Source: Sorghum bicolor
Lineage: Eukaryota > Streptophyta > Magnoliopsida > Poales > Poaceae
Length of the DNA stretch: 64,000 nt
Reading direction: 5' to 3'
NCBI RefSeq assembly: GCF_000003195.3
Contig: NC_012873.2
Span: forward strand, 11,617,894-11,681,893
This document shows, in pieces, positions 10,999-21,244 of the stretch. Made by a program: the position numbers and the translations under genes. Each line of letters begins with the position of its first letter. The first letter of the stretch is position 1. A model generated the notes under the pieces. The model did no database searches. It saw only the letters and a list, made by a program, of their open reading frames with translations, and was not told the DNA's origin.

Positions 10999-12653
10999 TG
11001 TTGACGGTCCTTAAGTATCAAATTTAATTATCAAATAAATAAAGAAAAGGATCCAAATGAAATCAAGATCTAGACTTAGGGTTTTATCTGACAGAATTCC
11101 ACGAGTTTTGGTGTTTGTCTATTTCTGCAGGGGGTTATCAGGAAATACAGAAGAAAGGCCCACATGTCGGGATTACGTAAAGATATTAACGTGCTGCGCA
11201 ATTATCTTACATCTAGAAGACTCCAGAAGCCACGAGACCGAAGCGGAGGCGAAACGGGGCCAGACCCTGGGCGGCCGCCCAGTTGGTCAGGGCGCCCGCC
11301 CTGCCCCTGAGTCCAATCAGGACTCTGCTTTGTGGGAGATCTCCACCGACCTAAAGGATGAATCTAAACCATACAATCTATGTCGGTTTGATCCAAGGGC
11401 CCATATTCACTTGAAGGGACTATAAAACCAGACCCCCTGGCCCCTGGAGGAGGGAGCCTCTCAACCCTAATTCATTGTTCCATCAAGGGAGAAGAAGCCT
11501 CTGATCAAGATTAGAGCCACCACATCAATTAGATATCTAGATTAGCATAGCTACATAGGATTAGAACTAGAAGGAGTCAATCTTCGATTGGTTTCCGGAT
11601 CTGTCAGGAGGATTCTTGGTAATTCTCTAATTGTGCTTCTAATTGCTTTCTAATTATCTTTGTTCTTCAATATTATGAATATGACTCTATTCTACTTCAA
11701 TATATTGCTTATGACTTTGCTCTATTTGCTTATATTCAAGATTATATTGTTCTTAGTTTATCATAGTTATGTACTTAGCTTAGTTAGATACGATCTATAT
11801 ACATGCTTAGGATCGTATAGCGTTTATCCATCGGATCCATGGGTAAATGATAGATATTGTGTAGGCGTGGTGCTTATACCGTATTTATCTGCGATTGTAC
11901 CCAATATGCCAGATCGTGGGGTGGTTCGTGATAGTGACAGCTTCATTGATTCTTATATAGTCCCCCTCTCGTGTATTGGGCTGGCAGAGCAACATTATTA
12001 CAGGGGAGTGATTGCTATGTTTCTCATATTCCTTGCTAATATCACTATGCATGGGCGTAGTCTTGTCTCGCAATGATTGCTAAGTATGCTTGCACTAACT
12101 ATGATAATGCTAGACTATATAGTTAAGAATAACTTAGGGAATATTCTTGTAGTTCGTTCTAATACCATGCTAATGACTTTCTAGAGTATCAAATTGAGGT
12201 GCTTATCATATTTATTATGTGGCTAGATCAGATTAGTTATCCTTGTCACTATTATTATTTCATATATCTTTTATGTGACACTTATCCCTGTATGATGAGT
12301 TAGATATAATATTCTCAATTATACATGCAATGATAGATGCTCAATCTCATATTCTATTCTGTAATCATTAGTGATGATTTCTAATCCCTTCCCAGTGGTA
12401 AAAATATAAATAACGATACCTGGAATACTTCCCAGTTAAAATGCTACATCGGTATTAATCTGTGCGCTTGCAGATCCCATTCATTATTTATTTAGAAGAG
12501 CAATTGCATATTTCAATACCGCGTCTCTTATATCATGCTGGGGATGACAACTTGGCTTAAGTGGTGTAAGGGATAGGTTTGGCATTTTTGGCACCGTTAC
12601 TAGATTTAGAGAACTTAGTCTACTTTTAGTAATGATGTTAAGAATACCCAACA
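10999..12653 (+). repeat. Gypsy LTR2 (1655 bp)
   Basis: Starts TGTTGACGGTCC and ends TACCCAACA. TATA box TATAAAA at 11421-11427. It serves both as the 3' LTR of copy 1 and as the left LTR of copy 2. A GC-rich near-palindrome (GGGCGGCCGCCC) lies near 11270. U5 holds a degenerate PBS-like segment (about 12582-12598). Confidence 0.95.
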
Positions 12654-13973
12654 GCCATCAAGAATCAAATTAGCTTTAATAAAATGATTGAATCTCCGTT
12701 AAATCAAATAGCTGCTGCTGTTCCTACTACTAACCCCGGTATACCATCACAACCGGAAGGACTAGAATCTGCAAATCTTGTAGACATGTTTGATGCAGGT
12801 AATTGGAGTAGCCCCATCACTGAATTCTCTACTGACCTTCTGCCGGTCAAGAGAGGCGATCCAGGACGCCCCGTCATCCCGATCTCCATCGGCATGGTGG
12901 ACGTTCCAGAAGCACTCTGCGACTTTGGCTCCAGCGTCAACATTATACCTAGGGTACTCTATGAGAAATTCTTTACATATCCTTTATTAGAAACAACCAT
13001 GTGTTTGCAGTTTGCAGATCAGACAATAACTTTTCCAAAAGGAATAGTGAGGAATCTATGTGTCCGAGTTGGTACCTTATATGCCCCAGCAGACTTCGTA
13101 GTGGTAGAGACCGGAAATGATGAGAGAGCACCTATCATCCTAGGGAGGCCATTCTTGAACACCACGGGAGCTATCATCTACGCCAGTGCTGCCAAGATCA
13201 GTTTCTACGTCAAAGGGAAGAAGGAGACATTTTTCTTCAAGAACAAGACTACACAAATTCCAGATCAATCCAGACGTGAATCAAGGAAGAGGACCAACAG
13301 GAGGAACAGGAACAAGCAAGTGTGGACCGAGTCAGCTAAGATGGTCACTGTAGTTCATGGAGGCCAAGATCACCAACTTAAGTCACCGTTTTTGACCAAG
13401 AAGGATGACCCAGGAATGCCAACCATCTACTGCTCCATAAATGGATACAACTTCTACAAGACGACTTGTGACACCGGATCGGGCGTCAACATAATGGCCG
13501 CAGTCACCTATCGGCTCTTGTTCGGAACCATGCTACTAAGACCAACATACATTCAGCTCCAGATGGCAGATCAGACATTTCGAGAAGTCAAAGGAATAGT
13601 ATCTGATGTCCCAGTCAAAATAGACGATCACTTTGTCTACACAGACTTTCAAGTTATTGACATGGGAGAAGACGAATACGATCCACCCATCATCCTTGGA
13701 AGACCGTTCCTCAGCACCGTTAAAGCAATTATCTACATTGGAACCGGAGAAGTCCATATGCACTTCCCCTCAGAGAAGGTACGCCGTTATTTTACTGACC
13801 CTAACTATATCGTTGAAGAATCTAAGCAGGTAAGAAAGCGACGCAACCGCAACCAGAGGAGGCAGATCATCAAGGACGGATGGGCAGACTATGAAGGAGA
13901 AGTTGTAAGGTCAGAAGACGTTGAGTTTAAACAGAATTATCCAGAGGAAATTGAAGCACCAAGTCAGGTATAG
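12654..13973 (+). CDS. Gypsy copy 2: gag tail plus twin retropepsin-like domains, joined directly to LTR2
   Basis: The sequence resumes at the equivalent of copy 1 position 7441, immediately after LTR2, so the PBS, leader and most of gag are missing. The frame is open through both domains. Domain 1 has LCDFGSSVNIIP with IILGRPFL; domain 2 has CDTGSGVNIM with IILGRPFL. Here the gag tail and proteases are in one frame, which shows that copy 1 has a base deletion at 7640. The frame ends at a TAG (13971-13973) where copy 1 has TGG, about 25 codons before the family stop. The nearest ATG, 12684, is an internal gag methionine, so a natural start is lacking and the product is unlikely to be made alone. 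Confidence 0.82.
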   Translation, partial: AIKNQISFNKMIESPLNQIAAAVPTTNPGIPSQPEGLESANLVDMFDAGNWSSPITEFSTDLLPVKRGDPGRPVIPISIGMVDVPEALCDFGSSVNIIPRVLYEKFFTYPLLETTMCLQFADQTITFPKGIVRNLCVRVGTLYAPADFVVVETGNDERAPIILGRPFLNTTGAIIYASAAKISFYVKGKKETFFFKNKTTQIPDQSRRESRKRTNRRNRNKQVWTESAKMVTVVHGGQDHQLKSPFLTKKDDPGMPTIYCSINGYNFYKTTCDTGSGVNIMAAVTYRLLFGTMLLRPTYIQLQMADQTFREVKGIVSDVPVKIDDHFVYTDFQVIDMGEDEYDPPIILGRPFLSTVKAIIYIGTGEVHMHFPSEKVRRYFTDPNYIVEESKQVRKRRNRNQRRQIIKDGWADYEGEVVRSEDVEFKQNYPEEIEAPSQV

Positions 13974-16211
13974 AAAATGAAGATAACTATACAAGAAGAG
14001 GAGGCGCTGCCGGAAGTACCGACTACGCCACCCAACGAACCTCAGGACGATTGAGAAAACGGAGTCCCGTTCGGAGGACTTAAAAACACCGAACGCCTTG
14101 CCAAGAGGTAAACTTGGTAGTTATCCTTTCCCTTTCAATTATTTCAATTAGTTTACTTAGTTAATCATGTTCGTATTATCCTAGAAAGAAAATAAAAATG
14201 TGAAAAACAGTAAGCCCCATGTGAGTATGCGAGTGGCATAAAACCCATAAGTACATTCACTGTGGTGGCATAAAAATAAAATAAATATTTTTCTGCTTTA
14301 TAAAAACAAAAATATAAAAAAACAGGGAATAATATTTATTAAGGAGTCTCAACATGATAAAGGCTAGATATTTATGCTAACACTTAATCAAGTTCCACAA
14401 GCTTTGTTGTCTATTTAAGCTCCACAGGATTTAAGAATCAAGAAGACTAGCAGACGGAGGATATTCTAATCGCTGTCAGAATGCTGCTGACTTTCAAATA
14501 CACCTCTGCCACCTGCTAGCTACATCATGAGAAATTACGTCAAAATTCAGCTTGGGGGAGAGCACCCCCATTTATCTCGATAAGTATTTCTATCTATCTT
14601 TATACTTATATTAGAATATAAATATACATAACTATGGAAAACCAAATAAAGAGTTTGTGCTTATTTATATATGTCTTTTACTTAGTGTGTTTAATAAATA
14701 AATAAAGTGGCTATGCTAATCTGTATCTAAATAAAACTCAAGCATAGATATGATGAATAGTTGCTCTGCCTAATTTGCACATTTTAAGTTCTCTCTCAAG
14801 TTTAGATATAACTGTTATAATTTAAAGCTTACTCTAGACCTAAACTTGTGGGATGAAAACTTGATCTGAAGTCTAAGTTGTTAATGGATACGATATGGGA
14901 AGGTTGAGCTGCTGTTTATCTGTTCCTAGAGATGCTAGAATTCTGGAGAATTTTATCTTTAAAAATCTTTAAAATGTTGCATGATGAGTTCCTGTATGAT
15001 GAGAGTTTAAATTCCTACCACAGCCATATATGCATGCTTGCTAGACTTTGAGCCACACATTTATTATTTACTGCTTATGAGCATTGAGTGTGGTCAAGCT
15101 GTGTAGACCCTTAGGAGCTTGTCATGTGGTTAAATCAAGATTCACTTGCACGTTCACTCATATATGCTACTTCTACTCCAGAAGTACCATCCACATATAT
15201 CCATCCATTTCCATCTCCAGAATCACCCAAAAATATTCTACTCCTAATCCGGGAGAGAATAGCCAAAAATATTCCTGTTTTTCCCTTGTGAAATAAATGC
15301 TCAAGTTATCTTGTTACTACCACTTGCTATATTATCTCAAGAGATGAGTGCTCTGAAAAAAAAAATACGAGGAAATAAAAAGGAGCAAGTGCTCGGAACC
15401 TCGAAAGAAAAAAGAAAAGTGAGACGAGAGGTAAAAATGGACAAGTGTCCGACAGTAGAATTAGGGGTACAAGATACCCACCTGAAAAAAAAATAGAGAA
15501 GAGCATCTCATTCTCCTCATAAAGTTTCAAAAAGCAAGGAAGGTATGTATTCCCTCAAAGAGCAAAGTAGAATTAGACTTCCACCACCATTGTTTTAACC
15601 ATTGTTATCACCATCACCATACACCATTCATTCGCCACACATGTACATCTTGATTTGGCTTATTGATTTGTTTCTTTGGATCCATAGTTTGACTATGCAA
15701 TAAATGTCTTGTAAGTATGTATACTTTATCTCCCACCTATGAGCTCCAGATATTAAAGCCTTATTAGAGTAGGATGAGAGAGAAGGTAATGTCACTATGC
15801 TTTACACCACAAATACTACATATCTTGAGAGAAGGCATATACCATCGCTGCCTTGGTAAGGATCCAAAAATACCACAAAAGAGAGACCTGAGAGAATCAT
15901 ACAAGAAATCTCTGAGTTTTATTTGAAAATCTGCAAAAAACTCTAGAGCTATAGCTGATCAAGAATAAGAGACATGACACTTGGCTAGACTGTTCTATCT
16001 TTTAACCACTTAAGACAGAAGTGACGGTTACAAGTCCTATGGTGAAGGTAAAGTAAGTAAGTTTTAAGTCTTGACAGTTTACTCTAACTCAGAGATGAGA
16101 TCTTATTTAAAGCATGTGTACCGTCAATTTTTAAAGATATTGCAACAACTTATGATCCATAGCTGAGTCTATCCTTGCTCAGGGACGAGCAAGAGGTAAG
16201 CTGGGGGAGTT
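13974..16211 (+). other. Gypsy copy 2 non-coding 3' internal region
   Basis: Collinear with 8765-10998, with small indels. No coding sequence was recognised. It carries the conserved internal PPT-like site at 14549-14560 and a degraded 3' PPT just before 16212. Confidence 0.8.
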
Positions 16212-17865
16212 TGTGGACGGTCCTTAAGTATCAAATTTAATTATCAAATAAATAAAGAAAAGGATCCAAATGAAATCAAGATCTAGACTTAGGGTTTTAT
16301 CTGACAGAATTCCACGAGTTTTGGTGTTTGTCTATTTCTGCAGGGGGTTATCAGGAAATACGGAAGAAAGGCCCACACGTCGGGATTACGTAAAGATATT
16401 AACGTGCTGCGCAATTATCTTACATCTAGAAGACTCCAGAAGCCACGAGACCGAAGCAGAGGCGAAACAGAGCCAGACCCTGGGCGCCCGCCCAGTTGGT
16501 CAGGGCGCCCGCCCTGCCTCTGAGTCCAATCAGGACTCTGCTTTGCGGGAGATCTCCACCGACCTAAAGGATGAATCTAAACCATACAATCTATGTCGGT
16601 TTGATCCAATGGCCCATATTCACTTGGAGGGACTATAAAACCAGACCCCCTGGCCCCTGGAGGAGGGAGCCTCTCAACCCTAATTCATTGTTCCATCAAG
16701 GGAGAAGAAGCCTCTGATCAAGATTAGAGCCACCACATCAATTAGACATCTAGATTGGCATAGCTACATAGGATTAGAACTAGAAGGAGTCAATCTTCGA
16801 TTGGTTTCCGGATCTGTCAAGAGGATTCTTGGTAATTCTCTAATTGTGCTTCTAATTACTTTCTAATTATCTTTGTTCTTCAATATTATGAATATAACTT
16901 TGTTCTACTTCAATATATTGCTTATGACTTTGCTTTACTTGTTTATATTCAAGATTATATTATTCTTAGTTTATCATAGTTATGTACTTGGCTTAGTTAG
17001 ATTCGATCTATATACATGCTTAGGATCGTATAGCGTTTATCCATCGAATCCATGGGTAAATGATAGATATTGTGTAGGCGTGGTGCTTATACCGTATTTA
17101 TCTGCGATTGTACCCAATATGCCAGATCGTGGGGTGGTTCGTGATAGTGACAGCTTCATTGATTCTTATATAGTCCCCCTCTCGTGTATTGGGCTGGCAG
17201 AGCAACATTATTACAGGGGAGTGATTGCTATGTTTCTCATTTACCTTGCTAATATCACTATGCATGGGCGTAGTCTTGTCTCGCAATGATTGCTAAGTAT
17301 GCTTGCACTAACTATGATATGCTAGACTATATAGTTGAGAATAACTTAGGGAATATTCTTGTAGTTCGTTCTAATACCATGCTAATGACTTTCTAGAGTA
17401 TCTAATTGAGGTGCTTATCATATTTATTATGTGGCTAGATCAGATTAGTTATCCTTGTCACTATTATTATTTCATATATCTTTTATGTGACACTTATCCC
17501 TGTATGAAGAGTTAGATATAATGTTCTCAATTATACATGCAATGATAGATGCTCAATCTCATATTCTATTCTGTAATCAATATTAATGATTGCTAATCCC
17601 TTCCCAGTGGTAAAAATATAAATAACGATACCTGGAATACTTCCCGCTTAAAATGCTACATCGGTATTAATCTGTGCGCTTGCAGATCCCATTCATTATT
17701 TATTTAGAAGAGCAATTGCATATTTAAATACCGCGTCTCTTATATCATGCTGGGGATGACAACTTGGCTTAAGTGGTGTGAGGGATAGGTTTGGCATTTT
17801 TGGCACCGTTACTAGATTTAGAGAACTTAGTCTACTTTTGGTAATGATGTTAAGAATACCCAACA
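16212..17865 (+). repeat. Gypsy LTR3 (1654 bp)
   Basis: Starts TGTGGACGGTCC (the second T of TGTTGACGG mutated to G) and ends TACCCAACA. TATA box at 16634-16640. Closely similar to LTR2 over its whole length. The flank AGGAT (17866-17870) should be one side of the target duplication; the other side is off the window. Confidence 0.94.
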
Positions 17866-19435
17866 AGGATCAATCATGCCACGGTATGTGAGAGCCGATC
17901 TACAAAACAGATATTCTTTCCATTCTTCCCACCATTGTTTATATGCCTGAGTGATGAAGAGAGCTGGAACCCAAGCCAATAGGTCAACATTTGTATCGGC
18001 ATTTGGTGGGAGTTAGGCTACTCTAATCCACTCGAGATAGTTGGTGATAGTCTCCCTTGGCTTTGTCACATCGGCATAGCAGAGTGCAATCGGCAGTTGG
18101 CCAAAAGCTAGTTGACGAGCTAGTGCCGATGGGTTGTAGAATTTGTAAGACTGGACAGAAGCTTTTCCACCACCAAAGAAGTTAACTGGTATGGCTCTTG
18201 GGGTGATGATTGCCATCATCACATCATGATCCTTGTTGAGAGCATCATTGAACGGATGGAAGACCAAAGGAAAACTGGTGTCCGGATCTTCATAAGGCAT
18301 CCATGCTCGCTGATCTCTGGTCAGACCCTCGTACAGAGTCTGAAAGAATTGGCTAACCTGGTCTGCGTTACCACCTGTGCCAGGCAAAACTATGGCAGCC
18401 TCACCAAAATTCAGAGGAGGACGAGTTGCCGATTCTTCTTCATCTAGTTCATAATCCTCGGCTATATCCCTGGGGAAGCGCTGTGCGAAGAGGTCAAACC
18501 CAAGGCGCTTATGCATGTGGAGGCTAAGCCACATATTGATGAACCACCAGGGGCCCCCTAAGTTGCCGATGGATTGGCCGAGCAGGAGTTTTCTGGTTAC
18601 TTGGTGAAGGAGGTGGTAAACTGAACCGAGCAAGTATCGGCCGAGGGGAAATCGGCCACCATTAGCTAATCTTTCTGCTGCTGCTAAGTAGACAGAAGTT
18701 GGTCCTGCCGATCGACCACAAAACAAAAATTTGTCCAACCACATGTTCAGGAAGGAGGTCTGTTCCTTTATGTTGACAGGGCCTATTCGTTGGTATTTCT
18801 GGATGTACCCTCACCAACCGCCGATGGAACGAGTTTCTACCTTAGCACTGGGTTTGGTGTCAAACAGGTGGGTGATATTAGCAGAAGATACAGCTAAGCC
18901 GGTGAGCATAACCACATCGGCAAGTGTGGGGGAAGCAGGACCATGGCCAAACAAGAAAGCATTAAGTGTGTCTGACCAGAAATACGATGCAGCAATCAGC
19001 AATGATTCATTACTATCCATATCGGCAAGGGACAACCTGATACATTGATCTAGTTTTCGCTCACCCCACTGAACCTCATTTGAATGGCTGACTCTCAAGA
19101 ACCAATCCTTCCATCCCTTGGTAGGACTGGGCCAGGAACGGAAGGCATCTTTCCACAGATCTAGAGAAAAATTCTCGGCCCTAAAGGGAATTCTGTTTGT
19201 CTCTGCGTTGATTAGATCGGTAGGATCTAGGTTCCCTAGTGGACCGAGACATTGGAGGTGTGGTTGATCGGTAGGAATGAAAATTCTATTGGACAGATCC
19301 TAGAAATTTTTGGGGTAAAAAAAAGAAAGAAAAAAAAGAAGCATTCAGTAAGATGAACTGCGGATGAACAGGAGTGCGGTGAAAATACAGGAGAGAAGTA
19401 GAACTGACCTCAGGCACGATGAAGTTGACGGCCAT
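17866..19435 (-). pseudogene. Plant mobile domain (PMD) gene with intron, antisense in a Tat-like element, decayed and truncated
   Basis: Exon 1 (19409-19435) encodes MAVNFIVPE and is followed by a GT donor. An AG acceptor at 19300-19301 joins in phase to exon 2, from 19299 leftward. Exon 2 shows PMD family signatures: FRAENFSLDLWKDAF, PTKGWKDWFLRV, ASPTLADVVMLTGL (about 18900-18940), GGRFPLGRYLLGSVYHLL, GGPWWFINMWL, and QAYKQWWEEWKEY near 17900. PMD (MAIN-like) proteins are plant nuclear proteins, also found inside transposons. An in-frame TGA at 18811-18813 and a frameshift near 18010 break it, and its 3' end is lost at 17866 where the gypsy array begins. An acidic DELDEEES-type stretch lies mid-exon. 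The function in the element is unknown. Confidence 0.8.
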
Positions 19436-19992
19436 TTTCTCGCAGGGAAGAAGATCGAAGACTCGAGGGTTGTTGGAGGGAGTTCTTGTTGGAGTTCTTG
19501 GAGCTATCGAACAGTGCCGCCGCTAGAAAAGTAGAGTTGGGGTTGTAGAATGATGCGATGGATAAGGAGTACCCGAGAAGGAAGTATTTATAGGACAAAA
19601 CGGACAGGGGAAGATCCGACTTATCTCTTTGCCGCATCCGTGAAACCCGAGGGTGCTCAGGTAGATATGGTAACTGTTCGCACGGTAATCAAGGGATTGT
19701 GCAGACGATTTGACAGGAAGCGGTCATGATCTGGAGATATTTCACTGTGCGGGATTTCCTAGTCGGTCCATCGGCAGCTTCCTCCAACGGTAATATTGCC
19801 GATGGGCGAATAAAGTGGAGGTGTCCAGTTTGGAAGGTTGAGGAATTCGAGGAATCTGCGAAAGAATTGGGCCAGAGTTGTTCGGCTTTAACGGTCGGTT
19901 ACCAAATTGGGAAGATTAATTGCGGAAAGGCGTCATTAATGCAGAGAATTTCGGAGCATTAAGGATTTCATACTCCGAAACTGGGGGGCATG

Positions 19993-20685
19993 TGTTGACA
20001 CCGTTTTTGGACACGTGCACAGGGACCAGTAGAGTACAAGATCGGCAGGTGGAGCAATGGTAACTAGACTGCAGAAGAGTTGTCGATGACGAAGGTTGCC
20101 GATGAGGGGACGATTGAAGTATGACTAAGTCCTAGAGTGGTGGCGCATTCCTAACCGATGACCAGTATCAATGTTTGCCGATGGCGATAGCAGGAAGATT
20201 GCCGATGGCTCCGCGGGAGTTGTCGATTGACCCGTGGCGGTGTTCTGGTCAGTTACAAGGGGATAGTTTTATGTTTTTCTTAGTTGTTTAAATTTGTTTT
20301 GTAAACGGATTCTGTTTAATTTAGAATTCGTGTCCTAGTCGTGTCTGATTGTAGCTCTTTGAGCAGAGTATAAATGTAGACCCTAGGGCCTTGTAATGAG
20401 AATCTATCGATCAATCAAACACAAGTTTTTACTCATATTCCAGCATCTACTTTTTCGACGACTTCGTCATATTTTTCCTTTTTGTTACGAGTTCTTAGGA
20501 GTTTGTCGACTTAAGCTCGGTGTATTCTCGAGTTCCGCGTGAGTACCTCTTGGCCGTGACATCTGGGCGCATCGCTGTTGTCGGGACCAAAGTATTCAAG
20601 TTATCACCTTTGCCGATAGTAAGGTCAAATCGGCTGGCACGCCTTAACGTTTGAATCGGGTATTAGCCCTTCGTGTTTGCAGATC
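19993..20685 (+). repeat. Tat-like 3' LTR (about 690 bp)
   Basis: A polypurine tract (CTGGGGGGCATG) ends just before TGTTGACACCG. TATA-like TATAAAT at 20369-20375. The right end is placed at a CA near 20681-20685 and is uncertain by a few bases, because no second LTR is in view. The motif TGCCGAT recurs several times in and upstream of it. Confidence 0.65.
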
Positions 20686-21244
20686 AGCTTTTGCATGAAC
20701 AGGAGTCCACGCGTGGGGAGAGGAGGGTCGCACAACAGCAACACTGGACAGCCTCACGGCACCAGCAGAGGTGAACGGGGAATGGGTGAGGGGAATTTGG
20801 GGAGAGATATGGGGAAGAGAAGGATGAAAGCAAAGGGGGGAGGGGGGTTACTGAGAGGATAAGACCAACTGCATGGGCCAGATCTACATCAGGACTTCCA
20901 ACATACGTTGGAACTTCCGACACAAGCCGAGACTCCTGACGTCAACTGGAACTCCCGGCACAGAACTGCACGCGCACTCCCGTCAGAACTCCCGACACAC
21001 ATTGGGACTTCTGACGCTGGGAACCCTAGAAACCCTAAAACTTGAACTCCCTATGCTGTGTTTCGAAAGAATAAGATGGACACACATGTTTTCAAAGATG
21101 ACTAGATTTCATTCAACCATCACATAGCAATAATCATCCGTGAAAACTATAAAATAGATTTTGAAAACAACATACGAGATTTTCACAAAAGTTTTCTCCT
21201 ATCTAGAGCAAACAAGTGATGTGCAAGACATCAAGTTAGGTTAT
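20686..21244 (-). other. Copia C post-pol non-coding segment with degenerate TCGGAAGTCCCGA motifs
   Basis: On the minus strand this corresponds to copia B 33554 to about 33970. It holds degenerate copies of the GTCGGAAGTCCCGAC motif (20895-21015) and a pyrimidine-rich stretch, seen on the plus strand as GGGGGGAGGGG near 20840. No gene was recognised. Confidence 0.7.

Larger units (their letters stand above)
5154..17865 (+). mobile_element. Athila-like non-autonomous gypsy array: LTR1-internal-LTR2-partial internal-LTR3
   Basis: Three closely similar LTRs (5154-6034 partial, 10999-12653, 16212-17865) flank one full internal region (6035-10998) and one shortened internal region (12654-16211). 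Gag resembles the Athila lineage, and the PBS matches tRNA-Asp. Each internal region has two retropepsin-like domains, but no reverse transcriptase, RNase H or integrase is visible in about 2.1 kb between the protease and the 3' LTR, so enzymes would have to come from a partner element. The left end of LTR1 is displaced off the window by copia A. The right end abuts a Tat-like fragment at 17866. Confidence 0.9.
17866..20685 (+). mobile_element. Tat-like gypsy 3' end: antisense PMD gene, PPT and 3' LTR
   Basis: A plus-strand 3' LTR (from about 19993) is preceded by a polypurine tract and by a plant-mobile-domain gene on the opposite strand. In Tat-lineage gypsy elements, extra ORFs antisense to pol and next to the 3' LTR are known, some with PMD/transposase-like domains, and that is the basis for this assignment. 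No RT or integrase is visible because the left side is cut at 17866 by the Athila-like array. On the right it abuts the interior of copia C, so it probably inserted into that element. Confidence 0.65.
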
